Both the position numbers and the translations under genes were made by a program. From positions 2,604,001 to 2,668,000 of the forward strand of contig NZ_JAFBBQ010000001.1 in the NCBI RefSeq assembly GCF_016907255.1: 64,000 nucleotides of DNA. The letters are read 5' to 3'. This DNA is from Microbacterium keratanolyticum. Lineage in GTDB: Bacteria; Actinomycetota; Actinomycetes; Actinomycetales; Microbacteriaceae. Shown in pieces: positions 25,409 to 33,227 of this stretch (within the stretch, counting starts at the first letter, position 1; the number at the start of each line of letters is the position of its first letter). Below the pieces are notes generated by a model. It ran no database searches. It was not told the DNA's origin and saw nothing but the letters and a program-made list of their open reading frames with translations.

Positions 25409-26137
25409 TCAGCGCGACGTCGGAATTCCCGACGTCGGCGTGCCGTCGGCGATAGCCTCGACGGCCTCTGCCGTTTCACGGACGCGGCGTCGAATGCGCA
25501 GCAGACGCGCCACGACGAACCAGAGAAGCAGCGCCGCGATCACAGCGATCACGGCCTTCGACAGCACGCCGCTCCACTGCTCCAGCACGGGCGCGATCGC
25601 GGGGCCGAAGGCGAAGCCCAATCCGATCCAGATACCGTTCCACACGCCGGATCCGAGGAACGTGTAGCCGGTGAACTTCAGCAGCGGCATCCGCTCGATG
25701 CCTGCGGGGATGGAGATGAACGAGCGCACCAGGGGCACGCAACGTCCGAAGAGCACGGCGATCCCGCCCCAGCGGAGGAAGAACGCCTCCGCCTTGTCGA
25801 AGTCGTCCGTGTCCATGAGGGGGATGCGCCCGACAAGACGTCGCGTGCGATCCCGGCCCAGCGCGGCGCCGATCCCATACCAGGCGAGTGCGCCGAGCAC
25901 GACGCCCAGGGTCGCAGCGAGCCACGCGCCCCAGAAGCTCATTCGTCCTTCGTATGCGAGGAACCCGGCTCCGGGAAGCAGCGCCTCGGAGGGGATCGGG
26001 GGCACGAACGTCTCAATGAGCACGGCGACGCCGACGCCGATCTCGCCGAGGGACTGCATGAGCGAGAGCACCCAGCCGATGAATCCTTCGTACTGCGGAT
26101 CGGCGGTCATCGCCACTGTGAGCGCGCTGGTGATCAT
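25409..26137 (-). CDS. DedA-family membrane protein 1
   Basis: The 242-residue protein has the DedA/VTT layout: an amphipathic re-entrant region (IETFVPPIPSEALLPGAGFLA), then GRDRTRRLVGR, FFLRWGGIAVLFGRCVPLVRSFISIPAGIERMPL, and a closing pair of helices. DedA proteins are lipid scramblases/flippases or ion-coupled transporters; undecaprenyl-phosphate translocation is established for some members. ATG 26137 is supported by GGGAGGA on the minus strand eight bases before it. The nearest neighbours do not suggest a substrate. A second DedA paralogue lies at 30167-30925. Confidence 0.93.
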   Translation of the reverse strand: MITSALTVAMTADPQYEGFIGWVLSLMQSLGEIGVGVAVLIETFVPPIPSEALLPGAGFLAYEGRMSFWGAWLAATLGVVLGALAWYGIGAALGRDRTRRLVGRIPLMDTDDFDKAEAFFLRWGGIAVLFGRCVPLVRSFISIPAGIERMPLLKFTGYTFLGSGVWNGIWIGLGFAFGPAIAPVLEQWSGVLSKAVIAVIAALLLWFVVARLLRIRRRVRETAEAVEAIADGTPTSGIPTSR

Positions 26138-26239
26138 CGTCGGCGTCCTCCCTCGTCGACGCTCGTCGCGCCGTGTCCATCGTGCCACGCGACCACAGGC
26201 ATGACCTGGATATCGCCTGGGGAGGGCCGGTATCGCGAG

Positions 26240-26257
26240 TGAGAACCGTTACCGTTC
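26240..26257 (+). promoter_or_regulatory. Possible metal-regulator operator (Zur-like) before the CDF gene
   Basis: TGAGAACCGTTACCGTTC has GAAC...GTTC arms and matches the actinobacterial Zur-type pattern (TGAnAAnCnTTnnCA) at about nine of fifteen positions. It lies 71 to 54 bases before the CDF start and upstream of the -10 at 26299. The match is partial. Confidence 0.3.
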
Positions 26258-26298
26258 CCGACTAGGTCTTTTCGCCCGTGACGCCTGCGAATGCGGCC

Positions 26299-26304
26299 TA
26301 GCCT
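26299..26304 (+). promoter_or_regulatory. -10 element TAGCCT of a leaderless promoter
   Basis: TAGCCT ends six bases before ATG 26311, and no ribosome site is present. Confidence 0.55.
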
Positions 26305-26310
26305 GAAGAC

Positions 26311-27231
26311 ATGCACGATCACGCTCCCGCCGCCGGCGGCATCCGCTCGGCCAGTCACCGACGCCTGCTGACGATCTCACTGTCGCTCACCGCGACGGTC
26401 ATGGTCGTGCAGATCGTCGGCGCGCTGCTCAGCGGTTCACTCGCCCTGCTCGCGGACGCCGCGCACATGTTCACGGATGCCTCGGCGCTCGTCATCGCGC
26501 TCATCGCGAGCACGGTCGCCGCCCGCCCCGCCGACGACCGTCGCACCTTCGGCTATCAGCGTGCCGAGGTGTTCGGAGCGCTGATCAACGCGATCATCCT
26601 GATCCTCCTCGCCGGGTGGGTCGCGATCGAGGGCGTGAGCCGCCTGATCAATCCGGGCGAGGTCGAGGTCGCCGGCACACTGATGCTCATCGTCGCGGCG
26701 GCCGGCCTCATCGCGAATGCGACGTCGATGTGGATCCTCAGCCGCGCGCAGAAGACGAGCATCAACGTGCGAGGCGCCTACCTGGAGGTCATGGGCGACC
26801 TGATCGGATCGGTCGGCGTGATCGTCGCCGCGGTCGTCATCATCGTCACGGGATGGATGCCGGCGGATGCGATCGCCTCGCTGTTCATCGCGGCGATGAT
26901 CATCCCGCGGGCGATCAGCCTGCTGCGGGAGGTGTTCTCCGTCCTCGCGGAGTCGGCTCCGAAGGGCACAGCCGTCAGCGAGATCCGCACGCACCTGCAG
27001 GGCTTCGAAGGAGTCACGGGCGTGCACGATGTTCACGTGTGGCAGCTGACGCGCGGCGCGCCCGTCTTCACCGCACACGTCACGGTGGCACCGGAGGTGT
27101 TCTCCTCCGGTCGCTCCGGTGCGCTTCTGGCGGAGATGCAGGAGTGCCTCGCCGACCACTTCGACGTCGCACACTCGACCTTCCAGCTCGAACCCGACGA
27201 CCACGCGGAGTGCGAGCCCTCGCACGCCTGA
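26311..27231 (+). CDS. Cation diffusion facilitator (CzcD/ZitB-like metal exporter)
   Basis: The 306-residue protein has six membrane segments with the CDF metal-site pattern LLADAAHMFTDASAL in helix 2 and DLIGSVGVIVAAVVI in helix 5. It ends in a cytoplasmic ferredoxin-like domain containing GVHDVHVWQL. A short His-containing N-terminus (MHDHAPAAGG) may bind metal. CDF proteins export Zn2+, Co2+, Cd2+ or Fe2+ in exchange for protons; zinc is likely for this branch. Expression may respond to metal through the operator-like sequence upstream. The gene converges with ligD after 15 bases. Confidence 0.94.
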   Translation: MHDHAPAAGGIRSASHRRLLTISLSLTATVMVVQIVGALLSGSLALLADAAHMFTDASALVIALIASTVAARPADDRRTFGYQRAEVFGALINAIILILLAGWVAIEGVSRLINPGEVEVAGTLMLIVAAAGLIANATSMWILSRAQKTSINVRGAYLEVMGDLIGSVGVIVAAVVIIVTGWMPADAIASLFIAAMIIPRAISLLREVFSVLAESAPKGTAVSEIRTHLQGFEGVTGVHDVHVWQLTRGAPVFTAHVTVAPEVFSSGRSGALLAEMQECLADHFDVAHSTFQLEPDDHAECEPSHA

Positions 27232-27246
27232 GGACGTGAGCGATCC

Positions 27247-29238
27247 TCAGCGTTCGACGATGATCTCGTCGACGCTCTTGTCGGGGCGCAGGCCACGCCA
27301 GCGGGGATGCCGCAGGTGTCCACCGGGCGTCCAGTTCGCGAACTCCACCTCAGCGACGAGCACGGGCTCGACCCACTGCGCGTCGGAGGCGTCAAGCGGC
27401 GGCACGCCGACGAGGCCGGACCTTTCGGAGGCGAGCGGCGCGAGCTGGGCGGCGAGGTCCCGCAGCATCCGATCGGTGAATCCGGTGCCCACGCGACCCA
27501 CGTACCGCAGCCCTTCGGAGTCGGGAACCCCCAGCAGCAGGGAGCCGATGCGCCCCGTGCGATCTCCCTGCCCGGGGCGGATGCCCCCGATCACGACCTC
27601 CTGCGTGCGGGTGTGGGCGAGTTTCAGCCACGATGCCGAGCGCTCGCCGGGTCGGTAGTGAGAGGCGGCGTCTTTCACGACGACCCCCTCGAGTCCGAGC
27701 TCGGCACTGAGATCCAATGCCGCGTCGACATCCTCGAACACCGGAGGAACGACGACACGGGCGTCGGCATCCTCGGACACCCGTTCCAGGAGCTCTCTGC
27801 GATCGCGCAGCGGAAGTGCGGTGATGTCGTGCCCGTCGAGATGCATCAGGTCGAAGAGGTGGTAACGGATGGGGGTGCGCACGACCTCTCTCTCGATCTC
27901 GCGCGCCGAGGTGAGGTGCATGCGGTTCTGCAGCAGCGCGAAACTGGGGCGTCCTGTGGCATCCAGCGCGACGATCTCGCCGTCAACGATGGCCTCCTGT
28001 GCACTGAGGTGAGGCGCGCCGTCCGCGGTCAGTTCCGGGTAGCGGTCCGTGATCTCTATGCCGCTGCGGGCGAAGAGCCGGAAGCGCCCGTGACGCCAGG
28101 TGCCGATCGCGCGAATGCCGTCCCACTTGATCTCTGCCCACCGGGACGGATGCGACGACGCGCCGGCGCCCGACGAGCCCAGTGACCGTGCGAGTCCCGG
28201 CGTACCCCGAGTGGCGAGCATCGGCCGCGGCGCGTTGAGGGGAGCCGCCGATGCGGCATCCGGGTCGATCGCGGTCGGCGGCGTTCGCGGTCTCGGTGTG
28301 TCCCGCCGCGGGCTCATGCGTGACGGTATCGGCATGGGCGTCGGGTCAGCGGGAGCCTGTGCCAAGGCGAAAGGGTCGATGCCCTGGGCGGCGCGATCGA
28401 GGACCTCGTCCGCCGTCAGCTGGGTGAGATGCGGATCCTCGAGTTCCTCCCAGGTGCGAGGAGCCGCGACCCAGGGCTGCGCGCGCCCGCGCAGCGAGTA
28501 GGGGGTGATCGTCGTCTTCGCGCCGTTGTTCTGGCTCCAGTCGATGAACACCTTCCCCGGGCGCATGACCTTCGCCATCGTGCTCGTCACGAGGTCAGGA
28601 TGGTCGCTCTCGATCGCCTGTGCCAGAGCCTTCGCGACGGCCGAGATCTCGTCGCTCGTCTGCTCTCCGGGCAGCGCGACGTAGAGGTGGATTCCCTTGC
28701 TGCCGCTTGTGACGGGCACCGCATCCAGACCCATGCCGGTCAGGATGCCCCGGGCGAGGCGCGCCACCTCGGCGCACTGCGCGAGCGATGCCCCCGGGCC
28801 CGGGTCGAGATCGAGCACCATGCGGTCGGGTCGCAGACGGGTGCCATCGGCGTCGAAGCGCCACTGGGGGGTGTGCAGCTCGATGCTCGCCACCTGGGCG
28901 AGCCAGGCGAGAGCGGCGACCTCCTCGATCACCGGATACTCCTTTGCCCCGCCGGAGTGCTCGATCGGAACGCGGCGGATCCAGTCGGGAGCGCCGCGCT
29001 CAAGCTGCTTCGTGAAGAACGAGTCGCCCGGGTGCTGCGCCGTCCCGACGCCTTCGACCCAGCGTTTGCGGGTGACGGGGCGACCGGCGAGCTGGGGGAG
29101 CAGGAGCGGCGCGATGCGCGTGTAGTAGCTGATCACGTCGCCTTTGGTGGTGCCCGCGTCGGGGTAGACGATCTTGTCGAGATTGGTCACGCGCAGGCGG
29201 CGGCCATCGATCTGCACGATCTGACCGTCCTTCGCCAT
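27247..29238 (-). CDS. ligD: ATP-dependent DNA ligase LigD (polymerase-ligase form)
   Basis: The 663-residue enzyme joins two NHEJ activities. A LigD-type primase/polymerase domain occupies about residues 10-290, with the metal-binding DLD in MVLDLDPGPG (near 141-149) and SGSKGIHLYV. A Pro/Arg/Ala-rich linker runs to about 335. The ATP-dependent ligase domain carries nucleotidyl-lysine Lys371 in EIKWDGIR, then EGVVVKD and SWLKLAHT. The 3'-phosphoesterase domain found in M. tuberculosis LigD is absent, and the domain order is Pol-Lig. ATG 29238 follows a TACTCT by six bases. It is divergent from ku across 64 bases, so both repair partners share one control region. Confidence 0.95.
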   Translation of the reverse strand: MAKDGQIVQIDGRRLRVTNLDKIVYPDAGTTKGDVISYYTRIAPLLLPQLAGRPVTRKRWVEGVGTAQHPGDSFFTKQLERGAPDWIRRVPIEHSGGAKEYPVIEEVAALAWLAQVASIELHTPQWRFDADGTRLRPDRMVLDLDPGPGASLAQCAEVARLARGILTGMGLDAVPVTSGSKGIHLYVALPGEQTSDEISAVAKALAQAIESDHPDLVTSTMAKVMRPGKVFIDWSQNNGAKTTITPYSLRGRAQPWVAAPRTWEELEDPHLTQLTADEVLDRAAQGIDPFALAQAPADPTPMPIPSRMSPRRDTPRPRTPPTAIDPDAASAAPLNAPRPMLATRGTPGLARSLGSSGAGASSHPSRWAEIKWDGIRAIGTWRHGRFRLFARSGIEITDRYPELTADGAPHLSAQEAIVDGEIVALDATGRPSFALLQNRMHLTSAREIEREVVRTPIRYHLFDLMHLDGHDITALPLRDRRELLERVSEDADARVVVPPVFEDVDAALDLSAELGLEGVVVKDAASHYRPGERSASWLKLAHTRTQEVVIGGIRPGQGDRTGRIGSLLLGVPDSEGLRYVGRVGTGFTDRMLRDLAAQLAPLASERSGLVGVPPLDASDAQWVEPVLVAEVEFANWTPGGHLRHPRWRGLRPDKSVDEIIVER

Positions 29239-29244
29239 GCCGTC

Positions 29245-29250
29245 AGAGTA
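29245..29250 (-). promoter_or_regulatory. -10 element TACTCT of the ligD promoter
   Basis: On the minus strand TACTCT ends six bases before ATG 29238. It lies in the 64-base gap shared with the divergent ku gene. Confidence 0.5.
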
Positions 29251-29302
29251 CGCCGCGGGGACATCTCTGGTGGGAAGCGCGGCGCTGGTGTGTACTGGTG
29301 CC

Positions 29303-30112
29303 ATGAGGACGATCTGGAAGGGCGCGCTCACCTTCGGCCTGGTCAACGTGCCCGTCAAGGTGTATTCGGCGACGGAAGACCATGATGTGCCCCTGCACCA
29401 GGTGCACGGTGAGGACGGCGGACGCATCCGCTACCAGCGCACCTGCGAGGTGTGCGGGCAGGTGGTTCCCTTCGCCGACATCGACAGGGCCTACGTCGAT
29501 GACGGGCAGACCATCCTGCTGACGAAGGATGACCTCGCGGCTCTTCCCGCCGAGCGCAGCCGCGAGATCGATGTCGTCGAGTTCGTCCCGAGCGACCAGG
29601 TCGATCTGCTGACCCTCGACAAGGCGTACTATCTCGAGCCGGACTCCTCGTCGCCCAAGGCCTACGTTCTGCTGCGCCGCACGCTGGAGGCCACGGATCG
29701 CACGGCGATCGTGCGCTTCACCCTGCGGCAGAAGACGCGGCTGGCGGCGTTGCGCGTGCGCGGCGACGTGCTCGTGCTGCAGACGCTGCTCTGGGCCGAT
29801 GAAGTGCGCGAGCCCGCCTTCCCGGCGCTGGACGAACCGGTGAAGATCTCGGACAAGGAGCTGGAGCTCTCGGCGAGTCTGGTCGAGAGCTTCTCGGGAG
29901 ACTTCGACCCCGAGACGTTCGTCGACGAGTACCAGGCGGAACTGCGCACCCTCATCGACGCGAAGATCGAGAAGGGCGAGGGGTTCGAGGTGTCCGAGAC
30001 CTTCGCGGCGTCGGACGGTGCGGAGAAGGGCGGCGAAGTCATCGATCTCATGGAGGCGCTGCGGGCGAGCGTCGAACGCTCCCGTGCCGCGAGGGCGAAG
30101 GACGCCGGATAA
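29303..30112 (+). CDS. ku: Non-homologous end joining protein Ku
   Basis: The 269-residue DNA-end-binding protein opens with MRTIWKGALTFGLVNVPVKVY and contains HQVHGEDGGRIRYQRTCEVCGQ, the standard bacterial Ku start. The Ku core extends to about residue 245 and is followed by a short Lys/Arg/Ala-containing C-terminus (SVERSRAARAKDAG). It recruits LigD to double-strand breaks, and the divergent ligD gene confirms this role. The ATG at 29303 begins the conserved block; the frame extends further upstream without conserved residues. A near-perfect terminator hairpin follows. Confidence 0.97.
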   Translation: MRTIWKGALTFGLVNVPVKVYSATEDHDVPLHQVHGEDGGRIRYQRTCEVCGQVVPFADIDRAYVDDGQTILLTKDDLAALPAERSREIDVVEFVPSDQVDLLTLDKAYYLEPDSSSPKAYVLLRRTLEATDRTAIVRFTLRQKTRLAALRVRGDVLVLQTLLWADEVREPAFPALDEPVKISDKELELSASLVESFSGDFDPETFVDEYQAELRTLIDAKIEKGEGFEVSETFAASDGAEKGGEVIDLMEALRASVERSRAARAKDAG

Positions 30113-30116
30113 CGCA

Positions 30117-30153
30117 GAAGCGCGTGCCCGCCGGATCGGCGGACACGCGCTTC
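30117..30153 (+). terminator. Terminator between ku and a convergent DedA gene
   Basis: A 16-bp stem with one mismatch (30117-30132 with 30138-30153) and loop GGATC lies four bases after the ku stop and 13 bases from the DedA stop. There is no T run on the ku strand. Confidence 0.7.
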
Positions 30154-30166
30154 ACGCGAGGGGACG

Positions 30167-30925
30167 TCAGTGCTTGCCGTCTCCGTCGAGGTCGGGTGCG
30201 CGGTCGAACACGTCGCTGTCGAGGACGAGCTCCTCGGCTTCCGCAGCATCCGTGACGACGTCTTCGCCGGCCGCTGCCGCCTTCTTCGCCTTGTGGCGCT
30301 CGACGAGGTAGTGCCACAGCGTGACGAGGGCAGTGCCGCCCACGGCGATCAGCAGGATCACATCGATGTACTCGGTGACGAGGTCGCGGATCCACGGGAT
30401 GTAGGCGATCAGGTAGCCGACCATCGTGAGGCCGAAGCCCCAGATCATCGCGCCGATGAAGTTGTACAGCGAGTAGCGGCGCCACGGCATGTGGCCGACA
30501 CCGGCGGCGACGGGCGCGAAGGTACGTACGATCGGGACGAAGCGCGCGAGGATGACCGTCAGCCCGCCGAAGCGCTCGAAGAACGCGTTCGTACGTTCGA
30601 CGTTCTTGCGACTGAACAGCCCGGATTCCTTGCGTTCGAAGACCGCGGGTCCGCCCTTGTGGCCGATGAGATACCCGACTTCACCGCCGACGAAGGCCGC
30701 GAGCGCGATGAGCAGCGAGACCGCCCAGATGTTCAGACCGAACACGTCGTTGGTGTGGGTGAGCAGACCCGCGATGATCAGCAGCGTGTCACCGGGAAGC
30801 AGGAAGCCCACGAGGAGTCCCGTCTCGGCGAACACGATGAAGCACACGACCAGGAGCGCCCAGGGGCCCGCGCTGGAGATGATCAGCTGCGGGTCGAGCC
30901 AGGGGATGAGTGCTGCGTTATGCAA
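30167..30925 (-). CDS. DedA-family membrane protein 2
   Basis: The 252-residue protein has the DedA pattern ETGLLVGFLLPGDTLLIIAG, GGEVGYLIGHKGG, FFERFGGLTVILARFVPIVRTFAPVAAGVGHMPWRRY, and a C-terminal helix followed by a charged tail (KAKKAAAAGEDVV and DAAEAEELVLD). It is closer to the DedA/YqjA branch than paralogue 1. No ATG or GTG lies before the conserved start, so TTG 30925 (LHNAALIPWLDP) is chosen, with GGGAC five bases upstream as a weak ribosome site. It probably moves an undecaprenyl carrier or phospholipid across the membrane; this is inferred from the family. Confidence 0.92.
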   Translation of the reverse strand: MHNAALIPWLDPQLIISSAGPWALLVVCFIVFAETGLLVGFLLPGDTLLIIAGLLTHTNDVFGLNIWAVSLLIALAAFVGGEVGYLIGHKGGPAVFERKESGLFSRKNVERTNAFFERFGGLTVILARFVPIVRTFAPVAAGVGHMPWRRYSLYNFIGAMIWGFGLTMVGYLIAYIPWIRDLVTEYIDVILLIAVGGTALVTLWHYLVERHKAKKAAAAGEDVVTDAAEAEELVLDSDVFDRAPDLDGDGKH

Positions 30926-31009
30926 GTGAGGTCCCGTCAGATGTGACTTTCGGCGGCCAGAGGAGGGATGCCGCAGCATCCGGAATCGACGGAGCCTGAG
31001 CCCGTCTTG

Positions 31010-31091
31010 TGCGGAAGGGGGGACTTGAACCCCCACGCCCGAAGGCACAGGAACCTAAATCCTGCGTGTCTACCAATTTCACCACTCCCGC
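31010..31091 (-). tRNA. tRNA-Leu (TAG)
   Basis: The minus strand folds as an 82-nt class II tRNA: acceptor GCGGGAG/CTTCCGC with one G-U pair, D-arm AAATTGGTAGAC, anticodon loop ATTTAGGTT with TAG, a variable arm (TGCCTTCGGGCG), and T-loop GGTTCAAGTCC. Discriminator is A; CCA is not encoded. It lies directly upstream of, and divergent from, the tad operon. Confidence 0.95.
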
Positions 31092-31102
31092 GCGGTCGGT
31101 TC

Positions 31103-31108
31103 ATTCTA
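31103..31108 (-). promoter_or_regulatory. -10 element TAGAAT of the tRNA-Leu promoter
   Basis: TAGAAT on the minus strand ends 11 bases before the mature tRNA 5' end, the same spacing as at the initiator tRNA. Confidence 0.6.
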
Positions 31109-31154
31109 CTGATGCGCAGGCTCGTTCTGACGTGGGGTTAACCCGAAACCCTCC

Positions 31155-31163
31155 TGTGGATAA
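31155..31163 (+). promoter_or_regulatory. Perfect DnaA-box sequence TGTGGATAA upstream of the tad operon
   Basis: TGTGGATAA is the exact complement of the TTATCCACA consensus and lies 32 bases before the tadA start. No second box was noticed nearby, so this is not an origin; function is uncertain. Confidence 0.35.
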
Positions 31164-31194
31164 CTTCTGCGGGCGTGTCGCCGTTCTTGCGACG

Positions 31195-32376
31195 ATGCTT
31201 CGCGTGAATCAGCCCACCGCCGTCGTCGCCGAGCGCGTGCGCGCTCGTCTGCGAGCTGAGCGGCGCGATCCGTCCGTCGATCCGGATGAGGTTCGGCGCA
31301 TCGCGCAGCTCGAGGTGCGTCGGCACAACGACCTCGCGCTCGCCCGCGGCACGGCGACGATCGACGACGAGGCGGCCTGCGTGCGGGACATCCTCGCGGG
31401 AGTGAGCGGATTCGGCGCGCTGCAGGCGCTGCTGGATGATCCCGAGATCGAAGAGATCTGGTTGAACGGTCCGGAGCGGGTGTTCATCGCAAAGGGCGGC
31501 ACGACCCAGTGCGTGCCCGTGCAGCTGACCGAGGCGCAGCTGCGCGATCTCGTCGAGCGGATGCTGCACACCAGTGGCCGCCGGGTCGACATCAGCCAGC
31601 CATTCGTGGATGCCTCCCTGCCGGACGGCTCGCGTCTGCACGTCGCGATCGCGGATGTCGTCCGCGGCTCGTGGGCGGTTAACATCAGAAAGTTCTTGCC
31701 AAGGTTCCGCACGCTCGATTCGCTCGTGCGCCAGGGCGCCGTCACGCCGGACATCGCCGAACTGCTCAGCCATGCGATGCGCGAAGGGCTCAGCGTCGTC
31801 GTCTCCGGCGCGACGCACGCCGGCAAGACCACACTGCTCGCCGCTCTCATCGGAGAATGCCAGGACCAGCGGATCATCACGGTGGAGGAGACGTTCGAGC
31901 TCGCCGTGGACGCCCCCGATCTGGTCGCTCTGCAGGGCCGTCAGGCCAGCCTCGAAGGAACGGGCGAGATCACGCTGCGCCGCCTCGTGAAAGAGGCGCT
32001 GCGCATGCGCCCGGACCGCCTCGTGATCGGTGAGGTGCGCGACGCTGAGGCTCTCGATCTCGTGCTGGCGCTCAACACCGGGGTGCCCGGGGCTGCGACC
32101 GTTCACGCCAACTCGGCCGCCGACGCTCTCGAGAAGCTCGCGATGCTTCCGCTGCTCGCGGGGCGCAACATCGACAGGGCGTTCATCGCGCCGGCGCTCG
32201 CCGCGTCCGTCGACCTCGTCGTCCACTGCGCGCGGGATGCCGCCGGACGCAGGCAGATTGTCGAGGTGCGAGAGCCGCTCAGCGCTGACGCGGACGGGCG
32301 GATCCGCTCGCGGCTCATCTACCACGTCGACGAGTCTCCGATGCCGGTCGATCCGTTCCTCGAGGTCGCCGGATGA
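31195..32376 (+). CDS. tadA: TadA/CpaF-type pilus assembly ATPase
   Basis: The 393-residue type II/IV secretion ATPase powers assembly of Flp/Tad pili or a related secretion machine at the inner face of the membrane. Visible features are an N-terminal domain (1-110), Walker A GATHAGKT (205-212), the Asp and His boxes, and Walker B MRPDRLVIGEVRDAEALD with conserved arginines. ATG 31195 is chosen; GTG 31204 is an alternative. It is the first gene of a seven-gene run with ATGA overlaps. No TadZ/CpaE-type partner is encoded upstream, where tRNA-Leu lies instead. Confidence 0.93.
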   Translation: MLRVNQPTAVVAERVRARLRAERRDPSVDPDEVRRIAQLEVRRHNDLALARGTATIDDEAACVRDILAGVSGFGALQALLDDPEIEEIWLNGPERVFIAKGGTTQCVPVQLTEAQLRDLVERMLHTSGRRVDISQPFVDASLPDGSRLHVAIADVVRGSWAVNIRKFLPRFRTLDSLVRQGAVTPDIAELLSHAMREGLSVVVSGATHAGKTTLLAALIGECQDQRIITVEETFELAVDAPDLVALQGRQASLEGTGEITLRRLVKEALRMRPDRLVIGEVRDAEALDLVLALNTGVPGAATVHANSAADALEKLAMLPLLAGRNIDRAFIAPALAASVDLVVHCARDAAGRRQIVEVREPLSADADGRIRSRLIYHVDESPMPVDPFLEVAG

Positions 32377-33227
32377 CTCTGCTTCTCGGAGCCCTGCTGG
32401 CGGCAGGACTGCTGCTCACGGCGTCGCCGTGGCTGTGGCCGCCGCGCGCGAGCGTGCCGAAGGAGCCCCGCGACACAGTTCTGATCCGTCTGGTTCGTGA
32501 GGCAGGATTCAGCGGCACGCCCCGCGTGGTGATCACCGTGATGGTCGCGGGCGCGCTGGTGACGGCCTCCGTGCTGTGGTTGGCGACGGCCTCGGCGACG
32601 CTCGCCTTGGTGGGAGCAGTCGCCGCGGCGAGCGCTCCGATGGTCTATCTGCGCTCGCGTCGCCTCGCGCTGCTGCGGCTTCGCCGCGCTCTCTGGCCGG
32701 ACATCTGCGACCTGCTCGTCGCCTCGATCCGTGTCGGCATGTCGCTTCCCGATTCGGTGAGCGCGCTGGCGGATTCCGCACCCGCGCCGCTTCGGCCCGC
32801 GTTCGCACGCTTCGCTCGTGACCTGCACGCCACCGGGCGCTTCGACACCAGCGCCGAGAAGCTCAAAGAAGCGCTCGCTGATCCGGTCGCCGATCGGATC
32901 GTCGAGACGCTCCGCATGGCGCGCGAGGTCGGAGGCACAGAACTCACGACCGTGCTGCGTGCGCTCTCCGCGTCGGTGCGCGCGGAAGCAGCGCTGCGGG
33001 CCGAGGTGGAAGCCCGCCAATCCTGGATTCGCGGTGCGGCGGTGCTCGGTGCGGTCGCTCCCTGGGTGATCCTCATTCTTCTGCTGCTGCGCCCCGAAGG
33101 AGCCAGCGCCTATGCGAGCGCCGAGGGCGTGCTCGTGATCCTCGTGGGAGCGGGGGTGTCCGTTCTCGCCTTCCGTCTCATGCTGCGCATCGGGCGCCTT
33201 CCTGAGCAGCGACGGTGGTTCCGATGA
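32373..33227 (+). CDS. tadB: TadB-type pilus assembly inner-membrane protein
   Basis: The 284-residue protein has two N-terminal and two C-terminal hydrophobic stretches around a cytoplasmic type II secretion F domain (RALWPDICDLLVASIRVGMSLPDS, and AREVGGTELTTVLRALSASV). TadB and TadC form the membrane platform on which the ATPase acts. ATG 32373 overlaps the tadA stop as ATGA, and its own TGA overlaps tadC in the same way, so stoichiometric translation with TadA and TadC is likely. Confidence 0.9.
   Translation: MTLLLGALLAAGLLLTASPWLWPPRASVPKEPRDTVLIRLVREAGFSGTPRVVITVMVAGALVTASVLWLATASATLALVGAVAAASAPMVYLRSRRLALLRLRRALWPDICDLLVASIRVGMSLPDSVSALADSAPAPLRPAFARFARDLHATGRFDTSAEKLKEALADPVADRIVETLRMAREVGGTELTTVLRALSASVRAEAALRAEVEARQSWIRGAAVLGAVAPWVILILLLLRPEGASAYASAEGVLVILVGAGVSVLAFRLMLRIGRLPEQRRWFR

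Noticed and set aside
31010..31194. tRNA-Leu as an integration site for the tad locus
   Set aside because: No integrase gene and no repeated tRNA 3' end downstream were found, and tad base composition matches its neighbours.
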